A stretch of 64,000 bases of DNA from a virus (IMGVR_UViG_3300030329_000083:1-64000); one strand, 5' to 3'. Counted from the first letter of the stretch, positions 42,516-48,988 are shown. Numbers and translations: made by a program. Notes: a model not told the origin generated them from the letters alone.

Positions 42516-42672
42516 CAGCGTCCTCCTCTTCTTCATCTCTAGGGAAGTATACATCTACATGACTCTGACAATTAGGGCAGTGTAGGTTGCTAACTATAAG
42601 CCACTCTACACTATCCTCACAGTCGTGATCTCCTCCCCATATTAGTTCAGTTTGACAGTGCCAACAGTTCAT
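42493..42672 (-). CDS. Zinc-ribbon-like protein, 59 aa
   Basis: MNCWHCQTELIWGGDHD, then HCPNCQSHVDVYF: two CxxC units in the spacing of a zinc ribbon, plus an acidic end. It overlaps the upstream and downstream genes by 4 and 23 bases. It probably binds zinc and another protein or nucleic acid; no more can be read. Confidence 0.6.
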   Translation of the reverse strand: MNCWHCQTELIWGGDHDCEDSVEWLIVSNLHCPNCQSHVDVYFPRDEEEEDADEVRSND

Positions 42673-42869
42673 TCTTCATCTACCCTATAAAAGTCATATA
42701 CGTTACCATTCTCATCCATCTCATCTTTAGGATGCACCTCACTAAAATCAAATGCGGCTACTTCATTATCCTCTACATAGGATGCTACTACTTCTAGTAA
42801 TTTCTTGTGTGCTAGTTCCTCTGTGTCAGCCTTAATTACATCTTCAAATGTTACTAAATATTTTGGCAT
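42669..42869 (-). CDS. Small acidic protein, 66 aa
   Basis: MPKYLVTFEDVIKADTEELA forms a beta-alpha unit, and the second half is rich in Asp and Glu (FSEVHPKDEMDENGNVYDF). Stop and start overlap with both neighbours. Resembles small phage proteins of unknown function. Confidence 0.55.
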   Translation of the reverse strand: MPKYLVTFEDVIKADTEELAHKKLLEVVASYVEDNEVAAFDFSEVHPKDEMDENGNVYDFYRVDEE

Positions 42870-43147
42870 TAGTTATCCTTTCTTTTGTTTTCTCTTGGTA
42901 CATCTTCACTAAATATGTAGTCACTATAGTGATTAGTGTGACCATGTTCACATCTAGGTTGTGCAAAGTTAAACACCTTACTGAGTATCCAAGAACTGTG
43001 CCTAATCTTTTCTATAGTGTTGTACTCCAATGGTACACCTTCAGATACTTGATTGTCTAAGTCTTTTATAGCATTTATAAGTTCTAAGAAATCGTATCTC
43101 TGGCTTACTGTGAAAGACACTACTGTTTCTGCTTGTTTGTTTGTCAT
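42869..43147 (-). CDS. Unknown protein, 92 aa
   Basis: Helical with SQRYDFLELINAIKDLDN and a C-terminal RCEHGHTNHYSDYIFSED that could bind a metal through Cys and His. It overlaps the downstream gene by 1 base. Function not recognised. Confidence 0.5.
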   Translation of the reverse strand: MTNKQAETVVSFTVSQRYDFLELINAIKDLDNQVSEGVPLEYNTIEKIRHSSWILSKVFNFAQPRCEHGHTNHYSDYIFSEDVPRENKRKDN

Positions 43148-43149
43148 GT

Positions 43150-43548
43150 CTATTCTCCTTTTTCTACTACTTCTGGTTCATCTACGTTTATAATGATGGT
43201 CTTAACTCCACCTTGTCCACCCATGCTACCTACATACGCTTCCTCTACAGTTAGGTAGTCACCTTCGTCAGCATACTTACGCAAGTCCTTAATCCAGAAC
43301 CTATTGTCACCTCTGCCCTTAGTTCTGTAAAACTTTATCTTAGTAGGAACACCAAAGGCAAACTCTGCGTCATGCTCATCCTGTTCCATTCGTAGCATAT
43401 CTCCAAAGTTGCCCTCTAAAGCATAAAAGTACCAATCTTTTACGACTTTGGATGCGTCTATGGTAGACTTGTTTAGCATAGTCTTAGTCAGCTTGATAGT
43501 GAATGTGTTCTCTATCTGTGTTTCTTTCATCTCTATTGTTTGTGCCAT
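43150..43548 (-). CDS. Unknown beta-type protein, 132 aa
   Basis: Contains the pattern GVPTKIKFYRTKGRGDNRFW and an acidic end (VVEKGE). The KGRGDNRF and EGDYLTVEEA elements recall the beta-barrel of B3/EcoRII-N-type DNA-binding domains, but the resemblance is weak. It abuts the upstream gene by 1 base. Confidence 0.55.
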   Translation of the reverse strand: MAQTIEMKETQIENTFTIKLTKTMLNKSTIDASKVVKDWYFYALEGNFGDMLRMEQDEHDAEFAFGVPTKIKFYRTKGRGDNRFWIKDLRKYADEGDYLTVEEAYVGSMGGQGGVKTIIINVDEPEVVEKGE

Positions 43549-43772
43549 TACTGTATCTCCTTATTTGCTATTACATAGTTATACTGATTCGATAAAAACA
43601 TTCTAGGTCTTTCTGGTGGAATGTCAATAAGAGTTTTAATTATTTCTTGTTGCTCAAAGCATCCACCAGAGTCTAAGTCATAAAGTTTGGTTGCCCATGT
43701 TTCACATTGCTCTAGTGTGGCAAAGTTCATAACCATGAGCAGACCAAAAGTTGTTATAGTTTCAGTTATCAT
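43548..43772 (-). CDS. Small protein with possible signal-like N-terminus, 74 aa
   Basis: MITETITTFGLLMVMNFATLEQ is a mildly hydrophobic start. Two cysteines (ATLEQCETWA, GGCFEQQ) sit in the helix-turn region, typical of small exported phage proteins that form a disulfide. It overlaps by 4 bases with the next upstream gene. Function unknown. Confidence 0.5.
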   Translation of the reverse strand: MITETITTFGLLMVMNFATLEQCETWATKLYDLDSGGCFEQQEIIKTLIDIPPERPRMFLSNQYNYVIANKEIQ

Positions 43773-43939
43773 GCTACCTCTTCCTCGATTGATTGTACTG
43801 TAAGTTCTACCCTTCCATCTGCTTCCAAGATTGTTTCAACATATCTTTGTTCTAAATCGTAGTTATCTAAGTTATAAAATACCAATGGCATATTAGGTTC
43901 AAACTTCTGTAGTCTGTCTATTAAATCTTTAACTTTCAT
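43769..43939 (-). CDS. Small helical protein, 56 aa
   Basis: MKVKDLIDRLQKFEPNMPLV begins with a short helix, then a beta pair (VFYNLDNYD) and an acidic end. This is a frequent mini-domain in phages and mobile elements with no known activity. Coupled to neighbours by 4-base overlaps on both sides. Confidence 0.6.
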   Translation of the reverse strand: MKVKDLIDRLQKFEPNMPLVFYNLDNYDLEQRYVETILEADGRVELTVQSIEEEVA

Positions 43940-44784
43940 GCTACTAACTCCTTGAAAATTGGAGATGAGATCCATTGTGCTACCTCATTTTCTCGCTTCC
44001 ACATTGACTCAGATGCAGTATCGTAGCCAGTGTTCCTAAGAGCAAAACCATTTCTCTCATCTGCGTATGATGAATAATTAGTCAAAGCACTATACAAGGC
44101 AAATACATTAGCACCTCTGGTGATTCGCTCCTGATTGTATAGCTTGAGCATCTTCTCAGCTTTACGATCTGACTTAATCATCTTCTCTAGTACCTCTTTG
44201 ACATTAACGTAGGTCAACGTAGTATCTGCCCATTTCTGCAAAATGCCCATCTGCTGAGTAAAATCCTCTTTAGACCTATACAGTTCATCTATGAAAGATT
44301 CTAAGCTAAACCCTGATGTATTCTTTCGCTTAATGGTATTGTATTCACCAGTAACCATGCCATTAGTACAATAAAAATCTATTGCACCAAATAAGGTAAT
44401 GTTACTACAAGATCCATCAACACCATGCAAAGCTATAATTCTTTGAGCTACGTCAGTTTGATGTTTGCTAGTCGTTATCTTATGTGTCACATTTGGCAAA
44501 CGCATATCCATCATAGTCCAAGCATTATTCCTAGCAGTTCGCCAAGTCAACGTAGCACCATCTAAGTCATGGTCACTAAGTTCAGCTACAACTGTATCTC
44601 TGACTTGTCTGTAGAAATCAATGTGACTAGCACATTTAAAGTCTTTACCTACAATTCCTATCACCTCATCAGTATTATTGTTAATGACATACTTACTCAT
44701 GTCAAATCTGGTAGGCTCAAAAGAAACGTCAAATGCTATTTCTTCTGGCATCTTAGTTATTGGTCTTTCACTATATATTGTCAT
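43936..44784 (-). CDS. DUF932 family protein
   Basis: A 282-residue product from the ATG at 44784, which has an AAGGAG SD. VIGIVGKDFKCASHIDFYRQ, then ATLTWRTARNNAWTMMDMRL and VDGSCSNITLFGAIDFYCTNGM match the DUF932 family common in phages and plasmids. Activity unproven; members are found near DNA metabolism genes. It is the first gene of the leftward run after a repeat-containing gap of 280 bases. Confidence 0.75.
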   Translation of the reverse strand: MTIYSERPITKMPEEIAFDVSFEPTRFDMSKYVINNNTDEVIGIVGKDFKCASHIDFYRQVRDTVVAELSDHDLDGATLTWRTARNNAWTMMDMRLPNVTHKITTSKHQTDVAQRIIALHGVDGSCSNITLFGAIDFYCTNGMVTGEYNTIKRKNTSGFSLESFIDELYRSKEDFTQQMGILQKWADTTLTYVNVKEVLEKMIKSDRKAEKMLKLYNQERITRGANVFALYSALTNYSSYADERNGFALRNTGYDTASESMWKRENEVAQWISSPIFKELVA

Positions 44785-44901
44785 AAATTGATTCTCCTTT
44801 TTGTTTGTGTCACCCATTTTATAGATGATTCGTTTTTTGTCAAGTTAATAATAAAATCGTTTAAAATCAAATACTTAGCATCCCATCCCATTACTTTTCC
44901 C

Positions 44902-44982
44902 ATCCCATCTAAAACCTCCCATCCCATCCCATGATGACCGTAACTCATCCGATCCCATCTAAAACCTCCCATCCCATCCCAT
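44902..44982 (-). repeat. 50-bp tandem repeat, G-quadruplex-prone on the minus strand
   Basis: Two units, 44902-44932 and 44952-44982, share 31 identical bases rich in CCCAT. The minus strand carries GGGATGGGATGGGAGG followed by GATGGG in each unit. The position is the 5' untranslated region or promoter side of the DUF932 gene. Confidence 0.8.
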
Positions 44983-44994
44983 CTTGATGACCGT

Positions 44995-45034
44995 AGATTC
45001 TGATTTAACTTTTTGAAAAGCTAAACCAGAATCT
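44995..45034 (-). promoter_or_regulatory. 15-bp hairpin that pairs fully only in minus-strand RNA
   Basis: Arms 44995-45009 and 45020-45034 around a 10-base loop. Read as minus-strand RNA all 15 positions pair, two of them as G-U. Read as plus-strand RNA the same positions are A-C mismatches. So the structure fits leftward transcripts, after the stop of the 45065 gene and before the DUF932 gene. No T-run follows, so an ordinary terminator is unlikely. Confidence 0.55.
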
Positions 45035-45064
45035 CAAGTGTCAAAATTTTGACCCTAGATAAAT

Positions 45065-45763
45065 CTATTTTGTTTTTTCTACAATGATATTATTCTCTAG
45101 CTTGTCTGAATGTTTGTAACATCTCAAACAATCTTTACATTTTTGTCCTGTACAGTTTTGAATCTCTTTAAAGTTATCACCATTAACATTATTAAAAACT
45201 TTGTCGAAATGTTTAGGTATTTTAGTAATAACTTTGTCTACTTTAGTATTAGAAAAAACAATAATAAGGTTTTTAGGTTTTTCTCTTTTGTCGAAATATC
45301 TTTTTATTATATCTGTTCTTTTAGTCCATAAAGCAAAAGTACAGTGTGGATTGTATTCAGCTATTCTACAATAATTCTCAATCATATTATATTTAGGAAA
45401 AGTTTTTATTGTGACTCCGTTATCATCTACTAATTCAGTCAATAGTTCCCCATGATGATTAAAACGAAAAAAGGATTGCAAGAAAAAGAATTGTTTAACC
45501 TCTAAGTCACTCAATAGTTTTTCTGATAGTATTTCATTTTTATCTAATGATAACGGTAAGTTTTTCATATAGCTATCCATTGATTTATGGGAATAACAGA
45601 CTCCACAAATATCTACAATTTTTCCAGCTAGTTCATTTTTCTTTTTTGCTTCAATATACCTATCATAGCAAAACTTATTCTTTTTAGTATTGTTTCCTAT
45701 AGCATTAAAAGACTCTAGTTTTCCTCTAAGTTTAGAAACGTGTCCTATGTTATCTAATGGCAT
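45065..45763 (-). CDS. Cys-rich Gp88-like protein
   Basis: The product has 232 residues. KNKFCYDRY, VDICGVCYSHK, then the C-terminal NCTGQKCKDCLRCYK. The Cys distribution resembles the phage 'gene product 88' type and distantly the iron-sulfur clusters of radical-SAM-like proteins. Whether it is an enzyme cannot be read. It is AT-rich, with Asn/Lys/Ile-biased composition unlike the main genes. SD AGGAGTC precedes the start. Confidence 0.55.
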   Translation of the reverse strand: MPLDNIGHVSKLRGKLESFNAIGNNTKKNKFCYDRYIEAKKKNELAGKIVDICGVCYSHKSMDSYMKNLPLSLDKNEILSEKLLSDLEVKQFFFLQSFFRFNHHGELLTELVDDNGVTIKTFPKYNMIENYCRIAEYNPHCTFALWTKRTDIIKRYFDKREKPKNLIIVFSNTKVDKVITKIPKHFDKVFNNVNGDNFKEIQNCTGQKCKDCLRCYKHSDKLENNIIVEKTK

Positions 45764-45828
45764 AGTGCGACTCCTATTAAAATTATTATTGTAAATATTA
45801 CTACTATTAGATCTGGATGAAAAAACAT
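45754..45828 (-). CDS. Membrane microprotein, 24 aa
   Basis: MFFHPDLIVVIFTIIILIG, a single membrane helix, with SD GGAGTC 8 bases upstream. Its end overlaps the start of the Cys-rich gene by 10 bases. It could be a leader peptide that couples translation of that gene or an independent microprotein. Confidence 0.4.
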   Translation of the reverse strand: MFFHPDLIVVIFTIIILIGVALCH

Positions 45829-45829
45829 A

Positions 45830-46027
45830 TTAAAGACTCCTTGTGTTTTTTCTTTTAGCTCTAAAACTAACGTGATCTTTTTTAATAGTCTTAATATATT
45901 CTATTAATTGCTTTTGCTTTTCTGGAGTCTGATTCCTAATGAATCGCTTGACGTTTATTTTTGCCTTGCGAATCTTAGTATCTGAGATTCCCCAATCTTT
46001 TTTGTATAAAAAACTTGTAGCACTCAT
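45830..46027 (-). CDS. Small basic protein, 65 aa
   Basis: MSATSFLYKKDWGISDTKIR, a helical basic protein (RFIRNQTPEKQKQLIEYIK), likely binds nucleic acid or protein. It lies in the AT-rich island; the upstream gene ends 1 base away. Unknown function. Confidence 0.55.
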   Translation of the reverse strand: MSATSFLYKKDWGISDTKIRKAKINVKRFIRNQTPEKQKQLIEYIKTIKKDHVSFRAKRKNTRSL

Positions 46028-46028
46028 T

Positions 46029-46229
46029 TTAGAGTCCCTTCTTAATTTCAGTTAATGCTTTAATTAAACTATCTAAGCTATTAAACTTTATTATTATATC
46101 ACCATTACCTTGTGAAATATTTAATCCTATTTCTTGCACTATTATTTTTTCATCTTCGTTTTTGTGTTGAACTATAGAAATAGAATTACCTTTTTCATTA
46201 AGTAAAATCTGATTAAAATTAATATTCAT
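46029..46229 (-). CDS. Small protein of the AT-rich island, 66 aa
   Basis: Beta-alpha mini-domain (ISIVQHKNEDEKIIVQEIG; KFNSLDSLIKALTEIKKGL). SD AGGAGTC. Unknown function. Confidence 0.5.
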   Translation of the reverse strand: MNINFNQILLNEKGNSISIVQHKNEDEKIIVQEIGLNISQGNGDIIIKFNSLDSLIKALTEIKKGL

Positions 46230-46254
46230 TTGTGACTCCTTGTTTAGTTTATTA

Positions 46255-46292
46255 ATTTAAAAATGGAGTCTAGCCAATTAAAGCTAAACTCC
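46255..46292 (-). terminator. Leftward rho-independent terminator
   Basis: Read on the minus strand, GGAGTTTAGC (46292-46283) pairs along its whole length with GCTAGACTCC (46274-46265), including one G-U. The stem is followed by ATTTTTAAA. It lies between the genes at 46302 and 46029 and would end or attenuate leftward transcripts after the first two island genes. Confidence 0.75.
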
Positions 46293-46301
46293 TAATTTAA
46301 A

Positions 46302-46634
46302 TTAACTAGCTAGACGTTGAGTCAATTTGACTCCGTTAGCTTTTCTTTTATGCCTTACGATTCCGTTTTGGTTAATCCTAGAATAACCATTGCGATCATA
46401 TGCTTGAAAGCATGAATAAGAATTGCCAAAATTTAATCTTAAAAGAGGATCTCCAGATTTTCCACCATTACCTAACCTAACGAAAAAACCTTTCTCTTGT
46501 GGATTCTTCCTATGGATAACTGGCTTGTAGCCTTTACGCCATAAATCAAAAGCCGTTATTAAAACTCTAACTGGTGTTAAACCACCCTTAATAGTTTGAC
46601 CTCTAGCTATATTATTTAAATTAAATGTAATCAT
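46302..46634 (-). CDS. Unknown basic protein, 110 aa
   Basis: A beta-type basic protein with RKNPQEKGFFVRLGNGG and SCFQAYDRNGYSRINQNG. Its end NGVKLTQRLAS is followed by a terminator. SD AGGAGTC. The many Arg, Lys and Asn residues fit DNA-related function, but no family is recognised. Confidence 0.55.
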   Translation of the reverse strand: MITFNLNNIARGQTIKGGLTPVRVLITAFDLWRKGYKPVIHRKNPQEKGFFVRLGNGGKSGDPLLRLNFGNSYSCFQAYDRNGYSRINQNGIVRHKRKANGVKLTQRLAS

Positions 46635-46725
46635 TTTTGACTCCTATTGTCATTTTGGTTTGTTGATATTCTTTAGTGAATATCCACAAGCGGACTCTTA
46701 TATTTGAATCTGCTTATAGGATTCA

Positions 46726-46875
46726 CTATGCTTTTGCCTTTTCATCAATTTTATTGATTCCGTAAGTTAACAATTTAATAGGATCAATTTTAATAAATCC
46801 TCTAGACAATAACATTAATGTAATATCTTTTGCATTTGATCGACTAGTAAATGTATTTCTTTTAGTTCTTTTCAT
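46726..46875 (-). CDS. Small basic protein, 49 aa, first leftward gene
   Basis: MKRTKRNTFTSRSNAKDITL, then KIDPIKLLTYGINKIDE. It is the first gene of the leftward set, with a poly-purine SD-like stretch (AGGAAAAAA) upstream. The early location and basic composition suggest an immediate-early regulatory protein; this is inference. Confidence 0.5.
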   Translation of the reverse strand: MKRTKRNTFTSRSNAKDITLMLLSRGFIKIDPIKLLTYGINKIDEKAKA

Positions 46876-46983
46876 TTCGTTTTTTTTCCTAATTTGATTC
46901 GGTAATTAAAAGAATCGATTTTTGTATTCTTAGATTTTACATTAAAAATTTAAAAAAGTACAATAAATAAAAAATTAATTTTA

Positions 46984-47049
46984 GTTACAAATGTAACAAT
47001 AAAAACCGTACATAAAACCTTTACCGTTGGTATCAGTTACAAATGTAAC
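46984..47049. promoter_or_regulatory. Pair of GTTACA-AA-TGTAAC operators
   Basis: The 14-base element GTTACAAATGTAAC occurs at 46984-46997 and 47036-47049, 52 bases apart centre to centre, about five helical turns. Each has perfect 6-base arms around AA. The spacing on one face of the helix is typical for two dimers of a repressor. No repressor gene is recognisable in this window. Confidence 0.6.
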
Positions 47050-47392
47050 CATTATTGACGGTTATATATTTTACTAACTGATACTTTATCAGATTGCTAA
47101 ACTTTATAAATCAATAATTTAGCTATTATTATTTATTATCTATTTAGATTCCTGTTTTAGAATTATTCTAAATGCTTTTATTATTTGAGTTTAAAAATTT
47201 CTTAAAAAAATCCATCCCATAAACGTGACCGTGCAAGAGCCACGTGGGGGTATAGGGATATATATGTATGAATATACACACGGAAGAGGTTTTTTGCTTG
47301 TTAACCACTTTTTTCCTTGTAAACACAGCGGTCCTCTAGTTGTGACCTTAATAGGAATACTAATAATAACTTATAGTGTGACAATATGTCGC

Positions 47393-47421
47393 TTGACAAC
47401 TTTATGATTCTATGGTATAAC
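47393..47421 (+). promoter_or_regulatory. Strong sigma70 promoter for the rightward block
   Basis: TTGACA (47393-47398), 17-base spacer, TATAAC (47416-47421): one mismatch from consensus with optimal spacing. The transcript would start near 47428 and run through the membrane, lysis and terminase genes. A GACA-ATA-TGTC palindrome ends 2 bases before the -35 box. Confidence 0.75.
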
Positions 47422-47444
47422 ATAGTTAAAGCTATTAAGTTAAG

Positions 47445-47513
47445 ACTATAAAGTTAAAACTATCTTATAGTACTACTTTTTTAATAGTCTTTACTATAAA
47501 GTTAAAACTATCT
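47445..47513 (+). repeat. Two 21-base direct repeats downstream of promoter
   Basis: ACTATAAAGTTAAAACTATC plus one T occurs at 47445-47465 and 47493-47513, 48 bases apart. A degenerate third version (GCTATTAAGTTAAGACTATA) ends just before the first. They lie in the 5' untranslated region of the rightward transcript. Possible replication iterons or operator sites. Confidence 0.65.
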
Positions 47514-47563
47514 CTTGTGTTTTTTGCATTAATATGTTATTATAAAGCAAATAATGTTTGACA

Positions 47564-47851
47564 ATGAGTAAAAAGAAGGTAAAACTATATGCAAGTGACT
47601 CGGTTATTGAAGATTTTTACAGGACTCTCTCTAAAAATGACCCTAACATCCTCAATAAAGTCCACATACCGAAGTCTGATGTCTTTTATGTACGTAAAGC
47701 TATAGAAATGCGTACAGGAGAGACATATAGTTTAGACCATGTAGAAAGGGCTATGTTTCTGGAAGGACATTTACGTAGAAATGAAGTCTTAGATCCAGAT
47801 AGACCAAGAGGATATTGCTCATATGACACCGAAAAACCTAGAACAAGATAG
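47564..47851 (+). CDS. First gene of rightward block, unknown, 95 aa
   Basis: The ATG at 47564 is preferred to the TTG at 47558. The protein reads MSKKKVKLYASDSVIEDFY and then VRKAIEMRTGETYSLDHVERAMFL, a helical fold with a charged C-terminus (EKPRTR). No SD is visible, so translation may rely on the long AT-rich leader. Overlaps the next gene by 29 bases. Family not recognised. Confidence 0.6.
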   Translation: MSKKKVKLYASDSVIEDFYRTLSKNDPNILNKVHIPKSDVFYVRKAIEMRTGETYSLDHVERAMFLEGHLRRNEVLDPDRPRGYCSYDTEKPRTR

Positions 47852-48143
47852 CAACTACAACAAATATGACTTAGACGGTGACGGTATAGTGACAGATGAT
47901 GAGCTAGAACACGCTAAAGAGATAAATAAAACGGAAGCTGACCTACGTAAGCAAAAAGCTCAACGAAGAATGGCTACAGGTACTCTAATAGCAATGGGTG
48001 GTTTTACTGCAGCTATGTTCTTTATGCCGATAGAGCATATAAAAGCACTTTCAGACATATCTAATCTGTTTTACATTAGTGGAGCAGGTATAGTTGGAGC
48101 TTACATGGGAACTTCAGCGTGGATGTCTAACAGAGATAAGTAA
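47823..48143 (+). CDS. EF-hand membrane protein, 106 aa
   Basis: Residues 14-25 (YDLDGDGIVTDDELE) form a canonical EF-hand calcium loop (D-x-D-G-D-G-x-x-x-x-x-E). It is followed by a charged helix and two membrane segments (LIAMGGFTAAMFFMPI; NLFYISGAGIVGAYMGTSAW). A calcium-binding domain on a small phage membrane protein is uncommon. Location upstream of the holin suggests a lysis-control or envelope role, unproven. It starts inside the end of the previous gene. Confidence 0.6.
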   Translation: MTPKNLEQDSNYNKYDLDGDGIVTDDELEHAKEINKTEADLRKQKAQRRMATGTLIAMGGFTAAMFFMPIEHIKALSDISNLFYISGAGIVGAYMGTSAWMSNRDK

Positions 48144-48162
48144 CTAAGAAGGAGAAAAACAA

Positions 48163-48399
48163 ATGAGTAATACTAAAGAAATACAAATAACAGAAGAAAT
48201 GAAGCTAGAGAAAGAAATAGCTGAAAAGCAAGAAAAGCTACATGAAATTCGCTACGGTGAAATGGAAACAGCATACAAAGCGTTTGAACTAGCTAGAGAA
48301 GATGCGTTAAATAAGTATCAAGCTTGGAGAAAAGCTGCAATGAAGCACGGAAGAGTTCCTAACAATATATTAACTTACTTTAATGTGAATTTGCACTAG
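48163..48399 (+). CDS. Small coiled-coil protein, 78 aa
   Basis: Long charged helix (MKLEKEIAEKQEKLHEIRYG; AREDALNKYQAWRKAAM) after SD AAGGAG. It has the heptad pattern of a coiled-coil accessory protein. One base separates it from the next gene. Function unknown. Confidence 0.6.
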   Translation: MSNTKEIQITEEMKLEKEIAEKQEKLHEIRYGEMETAYKAFELAREDALNKYQAWRKAAMKHGRVPNNILTYFNVNLH

Positions 48400-48400
48400 T

Positions 48401-48616
48401 ATGTCACAAGATAACGTAATTAACATAAATAAAAAAGACTACAAGGTAGATGACCTAGATAATAAGTCTAAATACATTGTAGCACAAATAAGAGACTTAG
48501 AAGGTAAAGTAGCGTCTGCTAAGTTTCAGTTAGATCAACACGAGATAGCTAAGCAGCAATTTGTAAACATGCTTATTAATGCCGTTGAAGGAAAGCCTAA
48601 CGGTAAGGATAGCTAG
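48401..48616 (+). CDS. DUF6447-like small protein, 71 aa
   Basis: MSQDNVININKKDYKVDDL, then KYIVAQIRDLEGKVASAKFQ. This arrangement (short beta hairpin, Y-K-V-D-D-L, then long helix with a Q-x-x-L end) is a frequent small protein in T4-like and marine phages. No known activity. Confidence 0.65.
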   Translation: MSQDNVININKKDYKVDDLDNKSKYIVAQIRDLEGKVASAKFQLDQHEIAKQQFVNMLINAVEGKPNGKDS

Positions 48617-48617
48617 T

Positions 48618-48986
48618 ATGTTTAATATTGCAGGTACGCTATTATCTTCAGTTGGCAGTTTAGCCTCTACTTATCTAGATGGTAAGGTTGCAGCCAATAA
48701 AGCTGAAGCACAAATTCGCCTTAAAGAAGCAACAGGCGATATAGATTGGGATCTAGCTGCTATTAGGGCATCACAAGGTTCGTGGAAAGACGAATGGATT
48801 ACTATATTATTTTCTATTCCTCTAGTACTGTCCTTCTGTGGTGATTGGGGTAGGGAGATAGTAGCAAACGGCTTTACTGCTCTTGCAGGGATGCCTGATT
48901 GGTATCAATATAGCCTTGGTGCTGTCGTAGCTGCGTCACTAGGAACAAAGGGAGTAGCTAAGTTCTTTGGTCCTAAGAAGAAGTAG
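48618..48986 (+). CDS. Holin of GTA 3TM type
   Basis: A 122-residue product from the ATG at 48618; the longer frame upstream overlaps the previous gene and is discarded. An N-terminal helix with AGTLLSSVGSLASTYLDGK is followed by two strong membrane segments: WITILFSIPLVLSFCGDW, and YSLGAVVAASLGTKGVAKFF with a basic end. The KDEWITILFSIPLVLSFCGD motif is typical of the three-helix holin family of gene transfer agents and phages. It forms the lesion that lets the endolysin through. Confidence 0.75.
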   Translation: MFNIAGTLLSSVGSLASTYLDGKVAANKAEAQIRLKEATGDIDWDLAAIRASQGSWKDEWITILFSIPLVLSFCGDWGREIVANGFTALAGMPDWYQYSLGAVVAASLGTKGVAKFFGPKKK

Positions 48987-48988
48987 CA

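Larger units (their letters stand above)
44785..45064. other. Gene-free gap with G-rich repeats and a hairpin
   Basis: The gap between the DUF932 gene and the Cys-rich gene holds two nearly identical 31-base C-rich segments (44902-44932, 44952-44982) with a period of 50 bases, each followed by GATGACCGTA, and a 15-bp hairpin at 44995-45034. On the minus strand each repeat shows three closely spaced GGG runs plus a fourth after a short loop, the arrangement of a potential G-quadruplex. The open frame here on the minus strand is only the repeat translated. Confidence 0.7.
46876..47563. promoter_or_regulatory. Divergent control region, gene-free
   Basis: Between the first leftward and first rightward genes are 688 AT-rich bases with no credible gene. 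They contain a repeated 14-base palindrome-like element (46984-46997, 47036-47049), a perfect 10-bp inverted repeat GTATCAGTTA (47030-47039 with 47075-47084), a strong rightward promoter (47393-47421), a GACA-ATA-TGTC palindrome just upstream of it (47380-47390), and two 21-base repeats downstream (47445-47465, 47493-47513). The segment at 47220-47350 is more GC-rich and shows nothing recognisable. Confidence 0.7.

Noticed and set aside
44781-44972. Minus-strand frame of 63 codons rich in Gly, Trp and Met
   Set aside because: It is the G-rich 50-bp repeat translated. The real DUF932 start is at 44784 with a good SD.
44902-44982. Possible CRISPR array
   Set aside because: Only two repeats, no further spacers, low complexity of the units, and no cas genes.
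47220-47350. Phage attachment site or tRNA remnant in the GC-richer part of the control region
   Set aside because: No cloverleaf, no T-loop sequence and no duplicated core visible; location is far from the integrase.
47225-47407. 60-codon frame in the control region
   Set aside because: Covers the strong promoter and its upstream region; no SD and no coupled neighbour.
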